Part shown: piece by piece, positions 52,343 through 61,973 of the stretch
Numbering within the stretch: the stretch's first letter is position 1
Layout of the letters: each line of letters begins with the position of its first letter
NCBI GenBank assembly: GCA_026708115.1
Contig: JAPOVL010000043.1
Location: 1 to 64,000, forward strand
Direction of reading: 5' to 3'
Origin: Chloroflexota bacterium
GTDB taxonomy: Bacteria > Chloroflexota > Anaerolineae > Aggregatilineales > Phototrophicaceae
DNA: 64,000 bases
Made by a program: the position numbers and the translations under genes
Notes under the pieces: model-generated
Database searches by the model: none
Seen by the model: the letters and a program-made list of their open reading frames with translations, nothing else
What the model was told of the DNA's origin: nothing

Positions 52343-53370
52343 ACGGGATGGGCGAGCGCCTCGGAATCCGTCACGTCGCTTGGGCTATCGGAATCGCCGT
52401 ATTTCTTGCGATACCGCACGTTGTTACCGATAAGTTTCTCATGCATTTGGCGATTTTGGGCATGCTGTACGCCATCGTCGCCTCCAATTGGGATTTGACC
52501 CTGGGCTACGCGGGCGTCTTCAACTTCGCGCATCTGGCTTTCTTCGGCATCGGCGCTTATACCAGCGGTATCCTCGCCGTAAAGTACGGCATATCGCCCT
52601 GGCTGGGCATCCCCGCCGGCGGTGTGACCGCTGCGCTGGCCAGCATCCTCGTTTCGATCCCGGCGATCCGTTTGCGCGGCATCTATGTGGCGTTGTTGAC
52701 CTTCGCCTGCAGCCAACTTGTGCTCTTGCTTCTGCTCAGTCAACCGCTGATCACCGGCGGCCAGCAAGGGTTGACGGGCGTGCCGCAATTGCAGATCGGC
52801 GACTTCCTCTTCCGCAAGAGCAAGTTCGCGCACTTTTATCTGGTGGGATTCCTGCTGCTCTGCTCGACGGTCTTTTTGCGGCGGCTGGTGACATCGGATT
52901 TCGGTTTGAGCTTGATCGCGCTGCGCGACTTTGAAGAGTACGCGGTAGCCCGCGGCATTCCGCTGGCGCGGCAGCGCTTGCTGGCATTTTTGCTGAGTTC
53001 GATTTTTCCCGGCCTGGCGGGCGGCGTTTACGCTCATTTTCTGATTGTCGCCTCGCCCGATATTTTCGGTTTTTCCCTGACGACCTTGCTGCTTAGTATG
53101 GTGCTGGTGGGTGGCGTGGCGACAATCTATGGGCCGGTCCTGGTGGGCGTGGTCATGACCTTTGTCAGCGAGTTGATGGCAACCAGCGCCTGGATGTCGG
53201 ATGTCTTCGGCATTTCACGCGGGCCGGTGCGCTTCATGTTCGTGGCAGTGCTCATTGTGCTGACGATGCGCTTTTTTCCTGAAGGCATCTGGGGACTGAT
53301 CAAGCGATTCAGCACCCGCGCGCGCAACGCGCAGGGAACCGCGACCGAAGAACAGTCAGAGATAACCTAA
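52339..53370 (+). CDS. livM: ABC importer permease, LivM-type
   Basis: 343 residues, about nine helices. LivM markers: YAIVASNWDLTLGYAGVFNF, then AHLAFFGIGAYTSGI, IRLRGIYVALLTF and LIALRDFEEYAVARGIPL (coupling element). Start overlaps the LivH stop by 4 bases (ATGA), so the two permeases are made in equal amounts. It ends the importer core; an SDR gene follows after 20 bases, so the catabolic genes are probably on the same transcript. Confidence 0.9.
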   Translation: MNGMGERLGIRHVAWAIGIAVFLAIPHVVTDKFLMHLAILGMLYAIVASNWDLTLGYAGVFNFAHLAFFGIGAYTSGILAVKYGISPWLGIPAGGVTAALASILVSIPAIRLRGIYVALLTFACSQLVLLLLLSQPLITGGQQGLTGVPQLQIGDFLFRKSKFAHFYLVGFLLLCSTVFLRRLVTSDFGLSLIALRDFEEYAVARGIPLARQRLLAFLLSSIFPGLAGGVYAHFLIVASPDIFGFSLTTLLLSMVLVGGVATIYGPVLVGVVMTFVSELMATSAWMSDVFGISRGPVRFMFVAVLIVLTMRFFPEGIWGLIKRFSTRARNAQGTATEEQSEIT

Positions 53371-53390
53371 ACGAGCCAGGGGTTCGGCAG

Positions 53391-54188
53391 ATGTCCGCAG
53401 AAGAAGCGCAGGCAAAACGAGCCTTCATCACCGGCGCCGCTCGCGGTTTGGGCGAGGGCATCGCCCGACGTCTGGCGAAGGACGGCTGGTCGCTTCTGAT
53501 GACCGACGCGAATCCGGCGATTCACGAAACGGCGGCGGCTATCGTCAAGGAACTGGATCTTGCTTCCGATCGCATTATCGCCGCCGAGCACGACGTTGCC
53601 AGCGCCGAGGTCACTGAAGCCGTCGTTGGCATAGGGGTTGCCCGCTTCGGCGGGCTGGATCTGGCTGTCGCCAACGCCGGAATCGGGGGCGTCGAGGTTG
53701 ACCTGGTCGACCTGGAGGTCGCGGAATTCGAGGAGATCGTCAACGTCAACTATCGCGGCGTTTTCTTGACCTGCAAGTACGCGGGCCGCGTCATGCGCGA
53801 ACAAGGCAGCGGCAACATCATCACAGTCAGTTCGATATTCGGGCAAGAACCCTACCCGCGCGTCGCTGCGTATTCCGGCAGCAAGGCCGCTGTCATCGCC
53901 TTGACCCTGGCTTTCGCGCTGGAAATGGCGCCGCATAATGTCCGCGTTAATACCATTGCGCCCGGATATATGGCCACCGAGATGCAATGGGCGGGCTTGC
54001 GGCAGCGCGCGGCCCATGCCGGCATCAACTTCGACGAGGAGGTCCAGCGCGTTTGGGATCTGGTGCCGCTGGGGCGCCATGGCACACCGGAGGAGATGGG
54101 CGCCTTGGTCGCGTTCTTGGCATCGGACGAAGCGGCCTACATCACCGGCGCGACACTCGGGCTCGCCGGCGGCGTGGTGCGGCGCTAA
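53391..54188 (+). CDS. SDR-family oxidoreductase
   Basis: 265 residues, classical SDR. Cofactor motif TGAARGLG, NAG motif VANAGIGG, Ser in ITVSSIFGQ, catalytic YSGSK, then NTIAPGYMATEM and the C-terminal ITGATLGLAGG typical of FabG-like enzymes. Asp in LLMTDANPA at the end of strand 2 favours NAD(H). Directly downstream of the importer genes, so it may act on the imported compound. Substrate unknown. Confidence 0.88.
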   Translation: MSAEEAQAKRAFITGAARGLGEGIARRLAKDGWSLLMTDANPAIHETAAAIVKELDLASDRIIAAEHDVASAEVTEAVVGIGVARFGGLDLAVANAGIGGVEVDLVDLEVAEFEEIVNVNYRGVFLTCKYAGRVMREQGSGNIITVSSIFGQEPYPRVAAYSGSKAAVIALTLAFALEMAPHNVRVNTIAPGYMATEMQWAGLRQRAAHAGINFDEEVQRVWDLVPLGRHGTPEEMGALVAFLASDEAAYITGATLGLAGGVVRR

Positions 54189-54200
54189 GGCAGGCGCGCA

Positions 54201-55118
54201 GTGCATAGCGAACTGGAACGAAGCCTGCGACGCCTCATGCTGGGCGTCCGCGCCGATTGGGCGCTCTATGTGAAATTCACGGGCTCCGGCGAAGAGATCG
54301 CCTTTAACGCCGATACCATGATGGATACCATGAGCGTGATCAAGATTCCGCTGCTGGTGACGCTGTTCCGCGCTTGTGACAGGGGCGCGCTTGACCTGGC
54401 TCAAAAGTACACGCTGGAGACGCGCTACAAACGGTTCGGCACGGGTGTACTCCAGGCGATGGACGATGGCATGGTTTTCAGCTTGCGCGACGCCGCCACG
54501 CTGATGATCATCGAAAGCGACAATACCGCCACCGATTACTGTTACGATGCGGTCGGCGGTCCCGATGCCGTCAACGAGAGCATGCGCGAATTGGGCCTGG
54601 ATGATATTGATGTGATGGGGAACGGCTTCGACTGGTTTTCGGCCTTGGCGGCTTCGATAGATCCGGCGTTGGGCGAGTTGGACCCGGGCGCGCTTTTCCG
54701 CACCGGATACCCGGAGATGTCCGCGGCCGAGTGGGAGAGGGCGCGCGAGCGCTTTCACTTCGAGACCGGACGTCCCTTTAGCCGCGCTACGGCGCGGCGC
54801 ATCGGCAATCTGCTGGAAATGATCTGGACGGACGGATGCGCCAGCCCCGAATCGTGCGCCGCCATGCGGGAGATACTGGGCAGGCAAATCTCTCGCTCGC
54901 GCCTGCCGAAGTACTTGCCAGAAGCCCATGTGGCGCACAAGACGGGCGACTTCAACCCCTTCATCGCCAATGATGTCGGCGTGATCGAATCGCAGGAGGC
55001 GGCGCCCATCATCATCAGCGTGCTGGTGGCGGGGCACCGCGGCATCTGGGAAAACCTGGAAGACTGCATCGCGCGCATGGCCGAGAAGGTCTGGGAATAT
55101 GGCATTTACGCCGGTTGA
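54201..55118 (+). CDS. Class A beta-lactamase-like serine hydrolase, cytosolic
   Basis: 305 residues. Penicillin-binding fold catalytic residues: S45-x-x-K48 (MSVIKIP), S106-D107-N108 (ESDNTATD) and K247-T-G (HKTGD). No signal peptide at all, unlike true beta-lactamases, which face the periplasm or outside, and no obvious E166 in the omega loop. It is more likely to cleave a cytosolic amide or ester. The start is GTG with AGGCAGG upstream. It sits between an SDR gene and the GatC-like/amidase pair. Confidence 0.8.
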   Translation: MHSELERSLRRLMLGVRADWALYVKFTGSGEEIAFNADTMMDTMSVIKIPLLVTLFRACDRGALDLAQKYTLETRYKRFGTGVLQAMDDGMVFSLRDAATLMIIESDNTATDYCYDAVGGPDAVNESMRELGLDDIDVMGNGFDWFSALAASIDPALGELDPGALFRTGYPEMSAAEWERARERFHFETGRPFSRATARRIGNLLEMIWTDGCASPESCAAMREILGRQISRSRLPKYLPEAHVAHKTGDFNPFIANDVGVIESQEAAPIIISVLVAGHRGIWENLEDCIARMAEKVWEYGIYAG

Positions 55119-55165
55119 TAGCCCCAGGTGGCGGACCGGCGCCATCAAATGAAGAGGAGATACTC

Positions 55166-55378
55166 ATGAGTTATGGCAGAAGCAAGTCCGACCTGAACAT
55201 CGAGGCGGATCAAGTTGCTACGCTGGCTTCTTTGTTTGCCGTGGATGTGGCGAGTGAAGATCTTGAGGGGCTGGCGGCGGCTTTGTCGGATCAACTGCCG
55301 TCAATCGCTGCCCTGGAAGCATTCGACCTGAGTGAGTTTCCGCCGATACTGAGAATGGACGCCAGCTGGAATGACTGA
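55166..55378 (+). CDS. GatC/AtzG-like small amidase partner
   Basis: 70 residues. Helical peptide with GatC-like tail, LEAFDLSEFPPILRMDASWN, preceded by a helix pair (DQVATLASLFAVDVASEDL). DUF4089/AtzG peptides wrap around and stabilise the AtzE amidase of the cyanuric acid pathway. ATG 55166 has GAGGAG 6-7 bases upstream; the stop overlaps the amidase start by 8 bases, so translation is coupled. Small size leaves some doubt about family. Confidence 0.7.
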   Translation: MSYGRSKSDLNIEADQVATLASLFAVDVASEDLEGLAAALSDQLPSIAALEAFDLSEFPPILRMDASWND

Positions 55379-56801
55379 TTCAATCGATCTCATCAACTTG
55401 TCCATCAGCGAGGCGGCGGAGGCGCTGCAAAGCGGCGCGACGACATCGGTCGCTTTGACCCAGGCCACGTTGGCGCGCATCAAGCGCACCGAGCCGACGG
55501 TGCGCGCCTATGCGGCCGTGCCAGCAGAAGCGGCGCTGTCGCGGGCCGAAGTGGCCGATCTAGAGATTGCGGCTGGCAAATGGCGCGGACCGTTGCATGG
55601 CATCCCTATTGGCATCAAGGACATCATTTACACGGATGGCGTCGCCACCGAGTGCGGCTCTAAAGTCATGGAAGGCTTCGTGCCCGATTTTGACGCGACG
55701 GTGGTGCGGAAGCTGGACGAAGCCGGCGCCATCATGATCGGCAAGACGCTGCCGCACGAATTCGCTTACGGCGTCAACGAACCGCCGACCCGCTCGCCTT
55801 GGGAATTGAACAGCTATCCCGGCGGATCCAGCACGGGATCGGGGGTCGCCGTCACGGTACGCTCGGCATTTGGCGCGCTGGGCACGGATACCGGCGGCTC
55901 GATCCGCATCCCGGCCTCGATCAACAATATCGTCGGCTTGAAGCCGACTTACGGCCGCATCAGCGCCCATGGCGTGATTCCGCTGTCCTGGACGCTCGAT
56001 CATGTCGGCCCGATGACACGTACTGTCCTGGACAACGCCTTGATGCTGAACACGATCGCCGGGCACGATCCCAAGGATCTGACATCGGCGCGGCAAAAAG
56101 TGCCGGATTACAGCGCTGCTATCGACGAGGGGGTTCACGGCATGCGCATCGGCATCGACCGCGGCTTTGTCTTGTATCCCGGGGTGATCGACGATGTGCG
56201 CGCCGCTACCGAAGCGGTCATCAGCGAGTTGGCGGGGATGGGCGCGGAGATCATCGAGATCAGCTTGCCCGAATTTGAATTGACGCCGGAAACGCTTTTC
56301 ACCGTGATGATGGCGGAAGCTAGCGCCTATCACCGGCAGCAATTGCGCGAGAAAGGCGATCTCTACGATCCCGCCACCCGCGCGACGCTGAAAATGGGAG
56401 AGCTAATACCCGCCACGCACTACGTCACCGGTTTGCGCGCCCGCGAGCGCTATCGCAGCGCCATGAAGGAGCTCTTCCGCGGCGAGAAGCTCGACGCCTT
56501 AATCTCGCCGACCATGCCGCTGCCGGCACCACGCCTGACCGATTTGCATGAACCGCGCAAAGATATGGACATTGGCGAGACGCCGATGGTCTCGATCATT
56601 CATCACACCTTCTCGGCCAATTTGGGCGGGCAGCCGGCGCTGAGCGCGCCTTGCGGTTTCACGCGAGAGGGTTTGCCCATCGGCTATCAATTGATGGGAC
56701 GTCCCTTCGACGAAGCGACCCTGTTCCGCATCGCCTACGCTTACGAACAAGCGCACGATTGGCATACGCGGCAGGCGCCGCATGATTTTGGCGCCGCCTG
56801 A
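55371..56801 (+). CDS. Amidase signature-family hydrolase (AtzE/GatA-like)
   Basis: 476 residues. Ser-cisSer-Lys triad: K83 (GIPIGIKDII), S153/S154 (GGSSTGSG), nucleophile S177 (GTDTGGSIRIP). The fold is shared with GatA and AtzE. The overlapping GatC/AtzG-like gene makes a heterodimer likely. The substrate could be a carboxyamide, 1-carboxybiuret-like or acyl-amide compound; sequence alone cannot decide. The last gene of the amide-hydrolase part of the operon, followed by an LLM oxidoreductase after 25 bases. Confidence 0.88.
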   Translation: MTDSIDLINLSISEAAEALQSGATTSVALTQATLARIKRTEPTVRAYAAVPAEAALSRAEVADLEIAAGKWRGPLHGIPIGIKDIIYTDGVATECGSKVMEGFVPDFDATVVRKLDEAGAIMIGKTLPHEFAYGVNEPPTRSPWELNSYPGGSSTGSGVAVTVRSAFGALGTDTGGSIRIPASINNIVGLKPTYGRISAHGVIPLSWTLDHVGPMTRTVLDNALMLNTIAGHDPKDLTSARQKVPDYSAAIDEGVHGMRIGIDRGFVLYPGVIDDVRAATEAVISELAGMGAEIIEISLPEFELTPETLFTVMMAEASAYHRQQLREKGDLYDPATRATLKMGELIPATHYVTGLRARERYRSAMKELFRGEKLDALISPTMPLPAPRLTDLHEPRKDMDIGETPMVSIIHHTFSANLGGQPALSAPCGFTREGLPIGYQLMGRPFDEATLFRIAYAYEQAHDWHTRQAPHDFGAA

Positions 56802-56826
56802 TCGCGCAAAGAAGGAGTAAGACGCA

Positions 56827-57708
56827 ATGAAGTTTGGCTTATTGCTGCCCAATTTCGGCGCGATCGCAAGTGGCGAGACGATTGCGGCCAGCGCGCGACT
56901 GGCGGAAGCGCTCGGTTTCGACTCAGTCTGGACCACCGATCACGTCTTGATGCCCGCCGACATGCCCGAGCCCTACGGCAATTTGATCGAATCGCTGGTG
57001 GCTTTGACTATCGCCGCGACCGCCACCGAGAGCGTGCAACTGGGCACGTCGATTATCGTCATGCCGCAGCGCGAACCGGTCCTGCTGGCCAAGCAATTGG
57101 CGGGCATTGATGTCGTTTCGGGCGGGCGTTTGATATTGGGCGCGGGGGTCGGTTGGCTGGAGCAGGAATTCAATTATCTGGGCGCCGATTATGAGAAGCG
57201 CGGCGCGCGTTTCGATGAATGGCTGGCGCTGATGCGCGCGCTCTGGAACGGCGATGGCGCTTTCACGGGCGAGAGCAAATCGATTGACGACGCCCACTTC
57301 GCGCCGCAGCCGCGGCGGGGCCGGTGTACGCCGGTCTGGATCGGCGGCAATAGCTCACATGCAATCAGCCGCGCCGCCGAAATCGCCGACGGCTGGCATC
57401 CGGTGGGTTTGACAGCGGCTGAATTGGGCGAAGGCCTGGCTGAATTGCGCGGGCTGGCAAATGGACGCGCCGTCACAGCCAGCTTGCGGACCAATATTGA
57501 GTTGCTGGCGCCGGGTGAAGCGGCGCGAGGCCATAGCGCCCCGGGCCACGTCCCGCGCGGAAGTGCCGACCAGGTCGTCGCCGAGCTCGAAGCCTACCAG
57601 GATGCCGGATTGGAGTACGCGGTTGTTTGGCTCTTCCATGAGAGCTGGGACGAACTAGAAGCGAAGATCAACTTGTTTGCCGAAGACGTGCTGCCGAACT
57701 TTGAATAG
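56827..57708 (+). CDS. LLM-class flavin (F420/FMN)-dependent oxidoreductase
   Basis: 293 residues, luciferase-like TIM barrel. Opening MKFGLLLPNFGAIASGETIA, SVWTTDHVLMP, ATATESVQLGTSIIVMPQRE, GRLILGAGVGWLEQEFNYLG and TPVWIGGNS all fit the TIGR03619 group of putative F420-dependent enzymes. Reactions in the family include monooxygenation and hydride transfer. GGAG stands 9 bases before the ATG. Its place in the operon suggests oxidative attack on the imported compound. Confidence 0.88.
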   Translation: MKFGLLLPNFGAIASGETIAASARLAEALGFDSVWTTDHVLMPADMPEPYGNLIESLVALTIAATATESVQLGTSIIVMPQREPVLLAKQLAGIDVVSGGRLILGAGVGWLEQEFNYLGADYEKRGARFDEWLALMRALWNGDGAFTGESKSIDDAHFAPQPRRGRCTPVWIGGNSSHAISRAAEIADGWHPVGLTAAELGEGLAELRGLANGRAVTASLRTNIELLAPGEAARGHSAPGHVPRGSADQVVAELEAYQDAGLEYAVVWLFHESWDELEAKINLFAEDVLPNFE

Positions 57709-57750
57709 GCCGGCAAGAGGCTGGCAATAGTGCGGCGCAAGGAGAACCTG

Positions 57751-58626
57751 ATGGGCGACTTCAAATGGAAAAACGATCGTATTTGCGCCGCCGCCCTGAC
57801 ATTTGACCTGGACGGCGAGACCATCCCCTACATGCTCGACCCGCCCAACGCGACCAAGCGCATGGCGCTGATGTCCGAGTTCAGTTACGGGCCGAATGTC
57901 GGCATGCCGCATATCCTCGACTTGCTCGATCTCTACGAGATCAAGGCCAGTTTCTTTTCGCCGGCGCGGACGCTGGAGCTGCACGCGGATCTGGCGCAGG
58001 AGATCGTGGCGCGCGGCCATGACCTGGGACATCACGGTTTTATGCACGAGCGCCCCGATGGCTTGAGCGACGAGCGGGAAGAAAAGGTGCTGAGCGCCGG
58101 CATCGACGTCATCGAGACCATCACCGGCAGCAGGCCCGTCGGCTATCGCTCGCCGGCCTGGGAGCTGAAACCGTCGTCCCCCGCTTTGCTCAAGCGCTAC
58201 GGCTTCCAGTTCGACAGCAGCTTGATGGGTTACGACATACCATACTGGGTGGAAACATCCGAGGGCGATCTGCTGGAACTGCCGGTCAGCTGGCGCAATG
58301 ACGACTGGGTGCAATTCGGTTTTGTATCGGTGCCGGCAATCGGCAACGGCATCAACCCACCCTCGATCGGTTTGGAGGTTTTCACCGCCGAATTCGATGG
58401 CCTCTTCGCCCGCGGCGGGCTTTTCAATATGACCATGCACCCCTTCCTGGCGGGACGTCCCTCCGGCTTAATTGTGCTGGAACGGTTGATCCGTTACGTT
58501 CGGGGCTTCCCGCGCGTATGGTGGGCCAAGCTGAGCGAGATCGCCGATTACTGTCATCAAGAGGATGTCGCGGCGACCCTGCCCCGCGCCAATACCGATC
58601 TGCCAGCCGCCAAGTGGATCGAATGA
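57751..58626 (+). CDS. Polysaccharide-deacetylase-fold hydrolase (PuuE/HpPgdA-like)
   Basis: 291 residues. NodB fold without signal peptide. Catalytic Asp in AALTFDLDGET, metal His pair in GHDLGHHGFMHERPD, and GYRSPAWELKPSSPALL. Cytosolic members of this type (cofactor-free allantoinase PuuE, HpPgdA) hydrolyse cyclic imides/amides or sugar amides. This matches the amide-centred context better than a cell-wall role. GGAG lies 6 bases before ATG 57751. Confidence 0.85.
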   Translation: MGDFKWKNDRICAAALTFDLDGETIPYMLDPPNATKRMALMSEFSYGPNVGMPHILDLLDLYEIKASFFSPARTLELHADLAQEIVARGHDLGHHGFMHERPDGLSDEREEKVLSAGIDVIETITGSRPVGYRSPAWELKPSSPALLKRYGFQFDSSLMGYDIPYWVETSEGDLLELPVSWRNDDWVQFGFVSVPAIGNGINPPSIGLEVFTAEFDGLFARGGLFNMTMHPFLAGRPSGLIVLERLIRYVRGFPRVWWAKLSEIADYCHQEDVAATLPRANTDLPAAKWIE

Positions 58627-58627
58627 C

Positions 58628-59398
58628 ATGCCGTCGCGATTTCAAGATCAGACGGTCCTGATCAGCGGCGCCGGGCACGGCATTGGCCGGCAGATCGCGC
58701 TGGATTTCGCCGCCGAAGGCGCGCAGGTCGGCGTGAACGATATCGATGGCGAGCGAGCGTCGGCGGTGGCCGCGGAGATCGCCGGGGCCGGCGGCAGGTC
58801 GCTGGCGCTGGTCGCCGATGTCCGCTCCGCCGCGCAAGTCGAGCGCATGATGGACGAACTGAGCGCCCGATTCGGCGCGCCGTATATAGTGGTCAATAAC
58901 GCCGGCATCTATCCCAACAGCCTGATCGTCGACATGAGCGAGGAGGAGTGGGACCGCGTCTGGGATATCAACATGAAGGGTATGTTCTTGCTCAGTCGCG
59001 CGGCGCTGCGGCGGATGATCGGCGTCAAGTCCGGCGGCAAAATCATCAACATGAGCTCGACCGCGTCGATCCGCGCGCGGGTCGGCGCCGCGCATTATTG
59101 CTCGTCCAAGGCGGCGATCTCGATGTTCACGCAAGTGCTGGCGCTGGAAGCGGCCGAGCACAATATTCAGGTCAATGCGGTGGCGCCTGGCCTGGTCGAG
59201 GTGCCGGACTGGGGTTTGGATCAGGCCTATGTTGACGCTCTGGTCGGCATGACCCCGCGCGGGCGCATCGGCTATCCGCGTGATATATCGGCGATGGTCC
59301 GCTACCTGGCGTCCGATGAAGCCGATTTCATCACCGGCTCGGTCATGATCGTCGACGGCGGCAGCGCCGCCGGGCAGAATCTGCCCTTGAGCGGATAG
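58628..59398 (+). CDS. SDR-family oxidoreductase
   Basis: 256 residues. Cofactor motif SGAGHGIG, Asp in VGVNDIDGER (NAD preference), NNAGIYPN, Ser in IINMSSTASI, catalytic HYCSSKAAI (Tyr/Lys), and ITGSVMIVDGG end. Second SDR of the catabolic cluster, one base after the deacetylase-fold gene, so the genes are tightly coupled. It is not closely alike in sequence to the SDR at 53391, so it probably serves another step. Confidence 0.88.
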   Translation: MPSRFQDQTVLISGAGHGIGRQIALDFAAEGAQVGVNDIDGERASAVAAEIAGAGGRSLALVADVRSAAQVERMMDELSARFGAPYIVVNNAGIYPNSLIVDMSEEEWDRVWDINMKGMFLLSRAALRRMIGVKSGGKIINMSSTASIRARVGAAHYCSSKAAISMFTQVLALEAAEHNIQVNAVAPGLVEVPDWGLDQAYVDALVGMTPRGRIGYPRDISAMVRYLASDEADFITGSVMIVDGGSAAGQNLPLSG

Positions 59399-59409
59399 GA
59401 CGCGGCATA

Positions 59410-60726
59410 ATGGAAACGATTGAAGCGAGTGTTTACCGTCGCCTCGACGCCATGCGCGACGACATCATCAAGTCGACGGGGGACTTGGTGGCTTTCAAAA
59501 GCGTCAATCCGCGCTTCATGGCGGACCCGGAAAACAGCCAGGAGAGCCAAGTACAAGACTATATCGAATCCAAGCTGAAAGCCCTGGGTCTGGAAATCAC
59601 GCGCTGGGAAGCGGAAGCGCGGCGACCGAATCTGGTGGCGCGGCGACCTGGGCGCGGTGGCGGACGGAGCCTGGCCTTCAATGGACATATTGACGTCGTG
59701 CCTATCGGCGACCTGGACGGCTGGAATTATGACCCCTGGGGCGGCGACATCGCCGACGGCAAGCTCTACGGCCGCGGGTCGGTCGACATGAAGGCGGGCG
59801 TAGCGGCCTTCATCGCCGCAAGCGAGGCGATCATCAAGGCGGGCATCGAACTGAAGGGCGACCTGCAACTGCATATCGTGGTGGACGAAGAAGCGGGCGG
59901 CTTCGCCGGCACGCGCGATGTCATCAAGCGCGGCTACCGCGCCGACGGCATCATCGTGGTCGAACCGACATCGGGTTATATCGACGCGGCGGAGGGCGGG
60001 CTCAGTTGGCTGCGGGTGACGATCCGCGGGCGGGCGGCGCACGCTGGCTGGCGCTTCGCGCAGATCTACCCGCAACCGGACCCGAATGCGGAAAACGCCC
60101 AAGGCGTCAACGCGATCGAAAAGGGCGTCAAGTTTGTGCAAGCCGTGCGCGAACTGGAGCGTGAATGGGCGCATGGCCGCCATCATCCGCTGATGCCGCC
60201 GGGCATCACCACCATCAATCCGGGCGTGATGGTCGGCGGGGTTGGGCTGGGCGAAGACGGCCTGCCGCAGATCACCTCCAACCCGGCCATGATCCCCGAT
60301 GTCTGCGTGATTGACTTCGATTTCAAATACCTGCCGACTGAAACTTTCCAGCAAGTGCGCGACGAATTTGAAGCTTTTGTGGCGGCTTTCGCGCGCACTG
60401 ACCCCTGGCTACGCGATCATCCGCCGACCTTGCAATGGCATTTGGCGAATATCGACTTCCCGCCCTTTTCCACGCCGTCGGATCACCCGCTGATACAAGC
60501 TGTGCGGGACACGCATCAAAAGTTGGGAATGGAAACGGTCTTGACGGGCAAGCGCGCCGTCACCGACGCCGCCTTTTACGCCGGCGCCGGCATGACGCCG
60601 ATCATCCTGGGTCCGGCGGGCGCGGGTTTGCACGGCGACAACGAATACGTGGAACTGGATTCGATTATCGAGACAGCCAAGGTATTCGCCGGCGTCATCT
60701 TGCGCTGGTGCGGCCTGGCGGATTAG
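59410..60726 (+). CDS. M20-family peptidase/deacylase (ArgE/DapE-like)
   Basis: 438 residues. Zn motifs: LAFNGHIDVVPIGD, LYGRGSVDMKAGVAAF, VVDEEAGGFAG and the C-terminal GPAGAGLHGDNEYVE. The dimerisation domain starts at GLSWLRVTIRGRAAHAG. Closest to ArgE/DapE-type deacylases. It could free an amine or amino acid from an N-acyl intermediate. AGGA lies upstream of ATG 59410. It precedes a second M20 gene 20 bases on. Confidence 0.88.
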   Translation: METIEASVYRRLDAMRDDIIKSTGDLVAFKSVNPRFMADPENSQESQVQDYIESKLKALGLEITRWEAEARRPNLVARRPGRGGGRSLAFNGHIDVVPIGDLDGWNYDPWGGDIADGKLYGRGSVDMKAGVAAFIAASEAIIKAGIELKGDLQLHIVVDEEAGGFAGTRDVIKRGYRADGIIVVEPTSGYIDAAEGGLSWLRVTIRGRAAHAGWRFAQIYPQPDPNAENAQGVNAIEKGVKFVQAVRELEREWAHGRHHPLMPPGITTINPGVMVGGVGLGEDGLPQITSNPAMIPDVCVIDFDFKYLPTETFQQVRDEFEAFVAAFARTDPWLRDHPPTLQWHLANIDFPPFSTPSDHPLIQAVRDTHQKLGMETVLTGKRAVTDAAFYAGAGMTPIILGPAGAGLHGDNEYVELDSIIETAKVFAGVILRWCGLAD

Positions 60727-60746
60727 ATGGGAATAGATGGGCATAG

Positions 60747-61898
60747 ATGGCGCTCCTCGCGTATCTGCGTTCGCAATTGGATCAATACCTGGCGGAGCTC
60801 GAGCATCTGGTAGCGATTGATTCCGGCACTTACGACAGAGAGGGCTGCAATCGCGTCAACGACTGGCTGGAGCAGCGCCTTGGAAGTTTAGGCTTTTCGA
60901 TCGAGCGCTTCCCGCAAACGGACACGGGCGATCACCTGCTGGCGCGCTTGGGGGGGCGTGGCGACGCCAAGATCATGCTGCTGGGGCACAGCGATACGGT
61001 GTATCCAGCGGGCACGGCGGCGCAGCGGCCGCTTCAACAGGTGGGCGACCGGCTGTTGGGACCGGGCACATGCGATATGAAAGCGGGTTTGCTGGCCGGG
61101 ATCTACGCAGTCGAAGCGCTCGCCGCTGCTGATTTCGACAATTATGGAACCCTGCTGTTGCTCTGTGTCGCTGATGAAGAGGTGGACGAGCGCAACTCGG
61201 TCTCGTTGATCCGCGACGCGATGGCCGACGCCGACGCCGTGCTCACGCTGGAAGCGGCGCGCGAGAATGGCGATATCGTCACAGCGCGCAAGGGCAATGT
61301 GGTGATGCGCGTCGAGGCACATGGGCGGGGCGCGCACGCCGGCGTTGAGCCGGAAAAGGGACGCAACGCCATCAGCGGCTTGCTGCGTCGGCTGCTGCAA
61401 GCCGAGGCGCTGGCCCATCCGGTGAGCGGCGTCACCATCAATATCGGCATCATCAGCGGCGGCACCATGCCCAATGTCGTGCCGGATTATGCCAGCGCGA
61501 GCATTGACATCCGCGCCTTCGAGCAGGGCGACCTGGATTGCGTTGTCGCCGAAATCGAAGGGATATTCGCGCGCCCGGCCACCGATGGCATCGGATTCAC
61601 CGTGACTCATCGCCTGGCCTCGCCACCTATGCCCCGCACTAAAGAAGTCGAGCGCCTGGAAGAGTTGGCGATTCGCGCGGCCGCCGATCTGGGATTCGCG
61701 TTGCGCGGCGTCAGCACGGGCGGCGCCGCCGACAGCGCTTTCGCCGCGCAAGCCGGCGTGCCGGCGCTGGATGGTCTGGGACCGATCGGCGGCCTGGATC
61801 ACGGACCGGACGAGTATATTCTTAAGAGCAGCATTGTCCCGCGCACGGCGCTGCTGGCGGAATTGATCAGGCTGATTTGTAACTCTCGAACTATCTAA
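60747..61898 (+). CDS. M20-family carboxypeptidase G2-like peptidase
   Basis: 383 residues. Motifs: MLLGHSDTVYPAGT, LGPGTCDMKAGLLAG, CVADEEVDERN and the terminal GPIGGLDHGPDEYILKSS. More like the 35685 gene than the adjacent ArgE-like one, so the two M20 enzymes of the cluster are different subfamilies. Glutamate carboxypeptidase-like members cleave gamma-glutamyl or acyl-Glu bonds, which would fit with the GS-like enzyme of the cluster. End of the operon; a hairpin repeat follows at 61974. Confidence 0.87.
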   Translation: MALLAYLRSQLDQYLAELEHLVAIDSGTYDREGCNRVNDWLEQRLGSLGFSIERFPQTDTGDHLLARLGGRGDAKIMLLGHSDTVYPAGTAAQRPLQQVGDRLLGPGTCDMKAGLLAGIYAVEALAAADFDNYGTLLLLCVADEEVDERNSVSLIRDAMADADAVLTLEAARENGDIVTARKGNVVMRVEAHGRGAHAGVEPEKGRNAISGLLRRLLQAEALAHPVSGVTINIGIISGGTMPNVVPDYASASIDIRAFEQGDLDCVVAEIEGIFARPATDGIGFTVTHRLASPPMPRTKEVERLEELAIRAAADLGFALRGVSTGGAADSAFAAQAGVPALDGLGPIGGLDHGPDEYILKSSIVPRTALLAELIRLICNSRTI

Positions 61899-61973
61899 GC
61901 AATTTCAACAAAATAGCGCAACAAATTTCATGGTCAACGTAGGGGCTCGCCCATCGTTCCGGCTAGGTTTTGC

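Noticed and set aside
53367..55148. 593-codon antisense frame over the SDR and serine-hydrolase genes
   Set aside because: The plus strand carries two genes with full catalytic motifs; the antisense product has no recognisable features.
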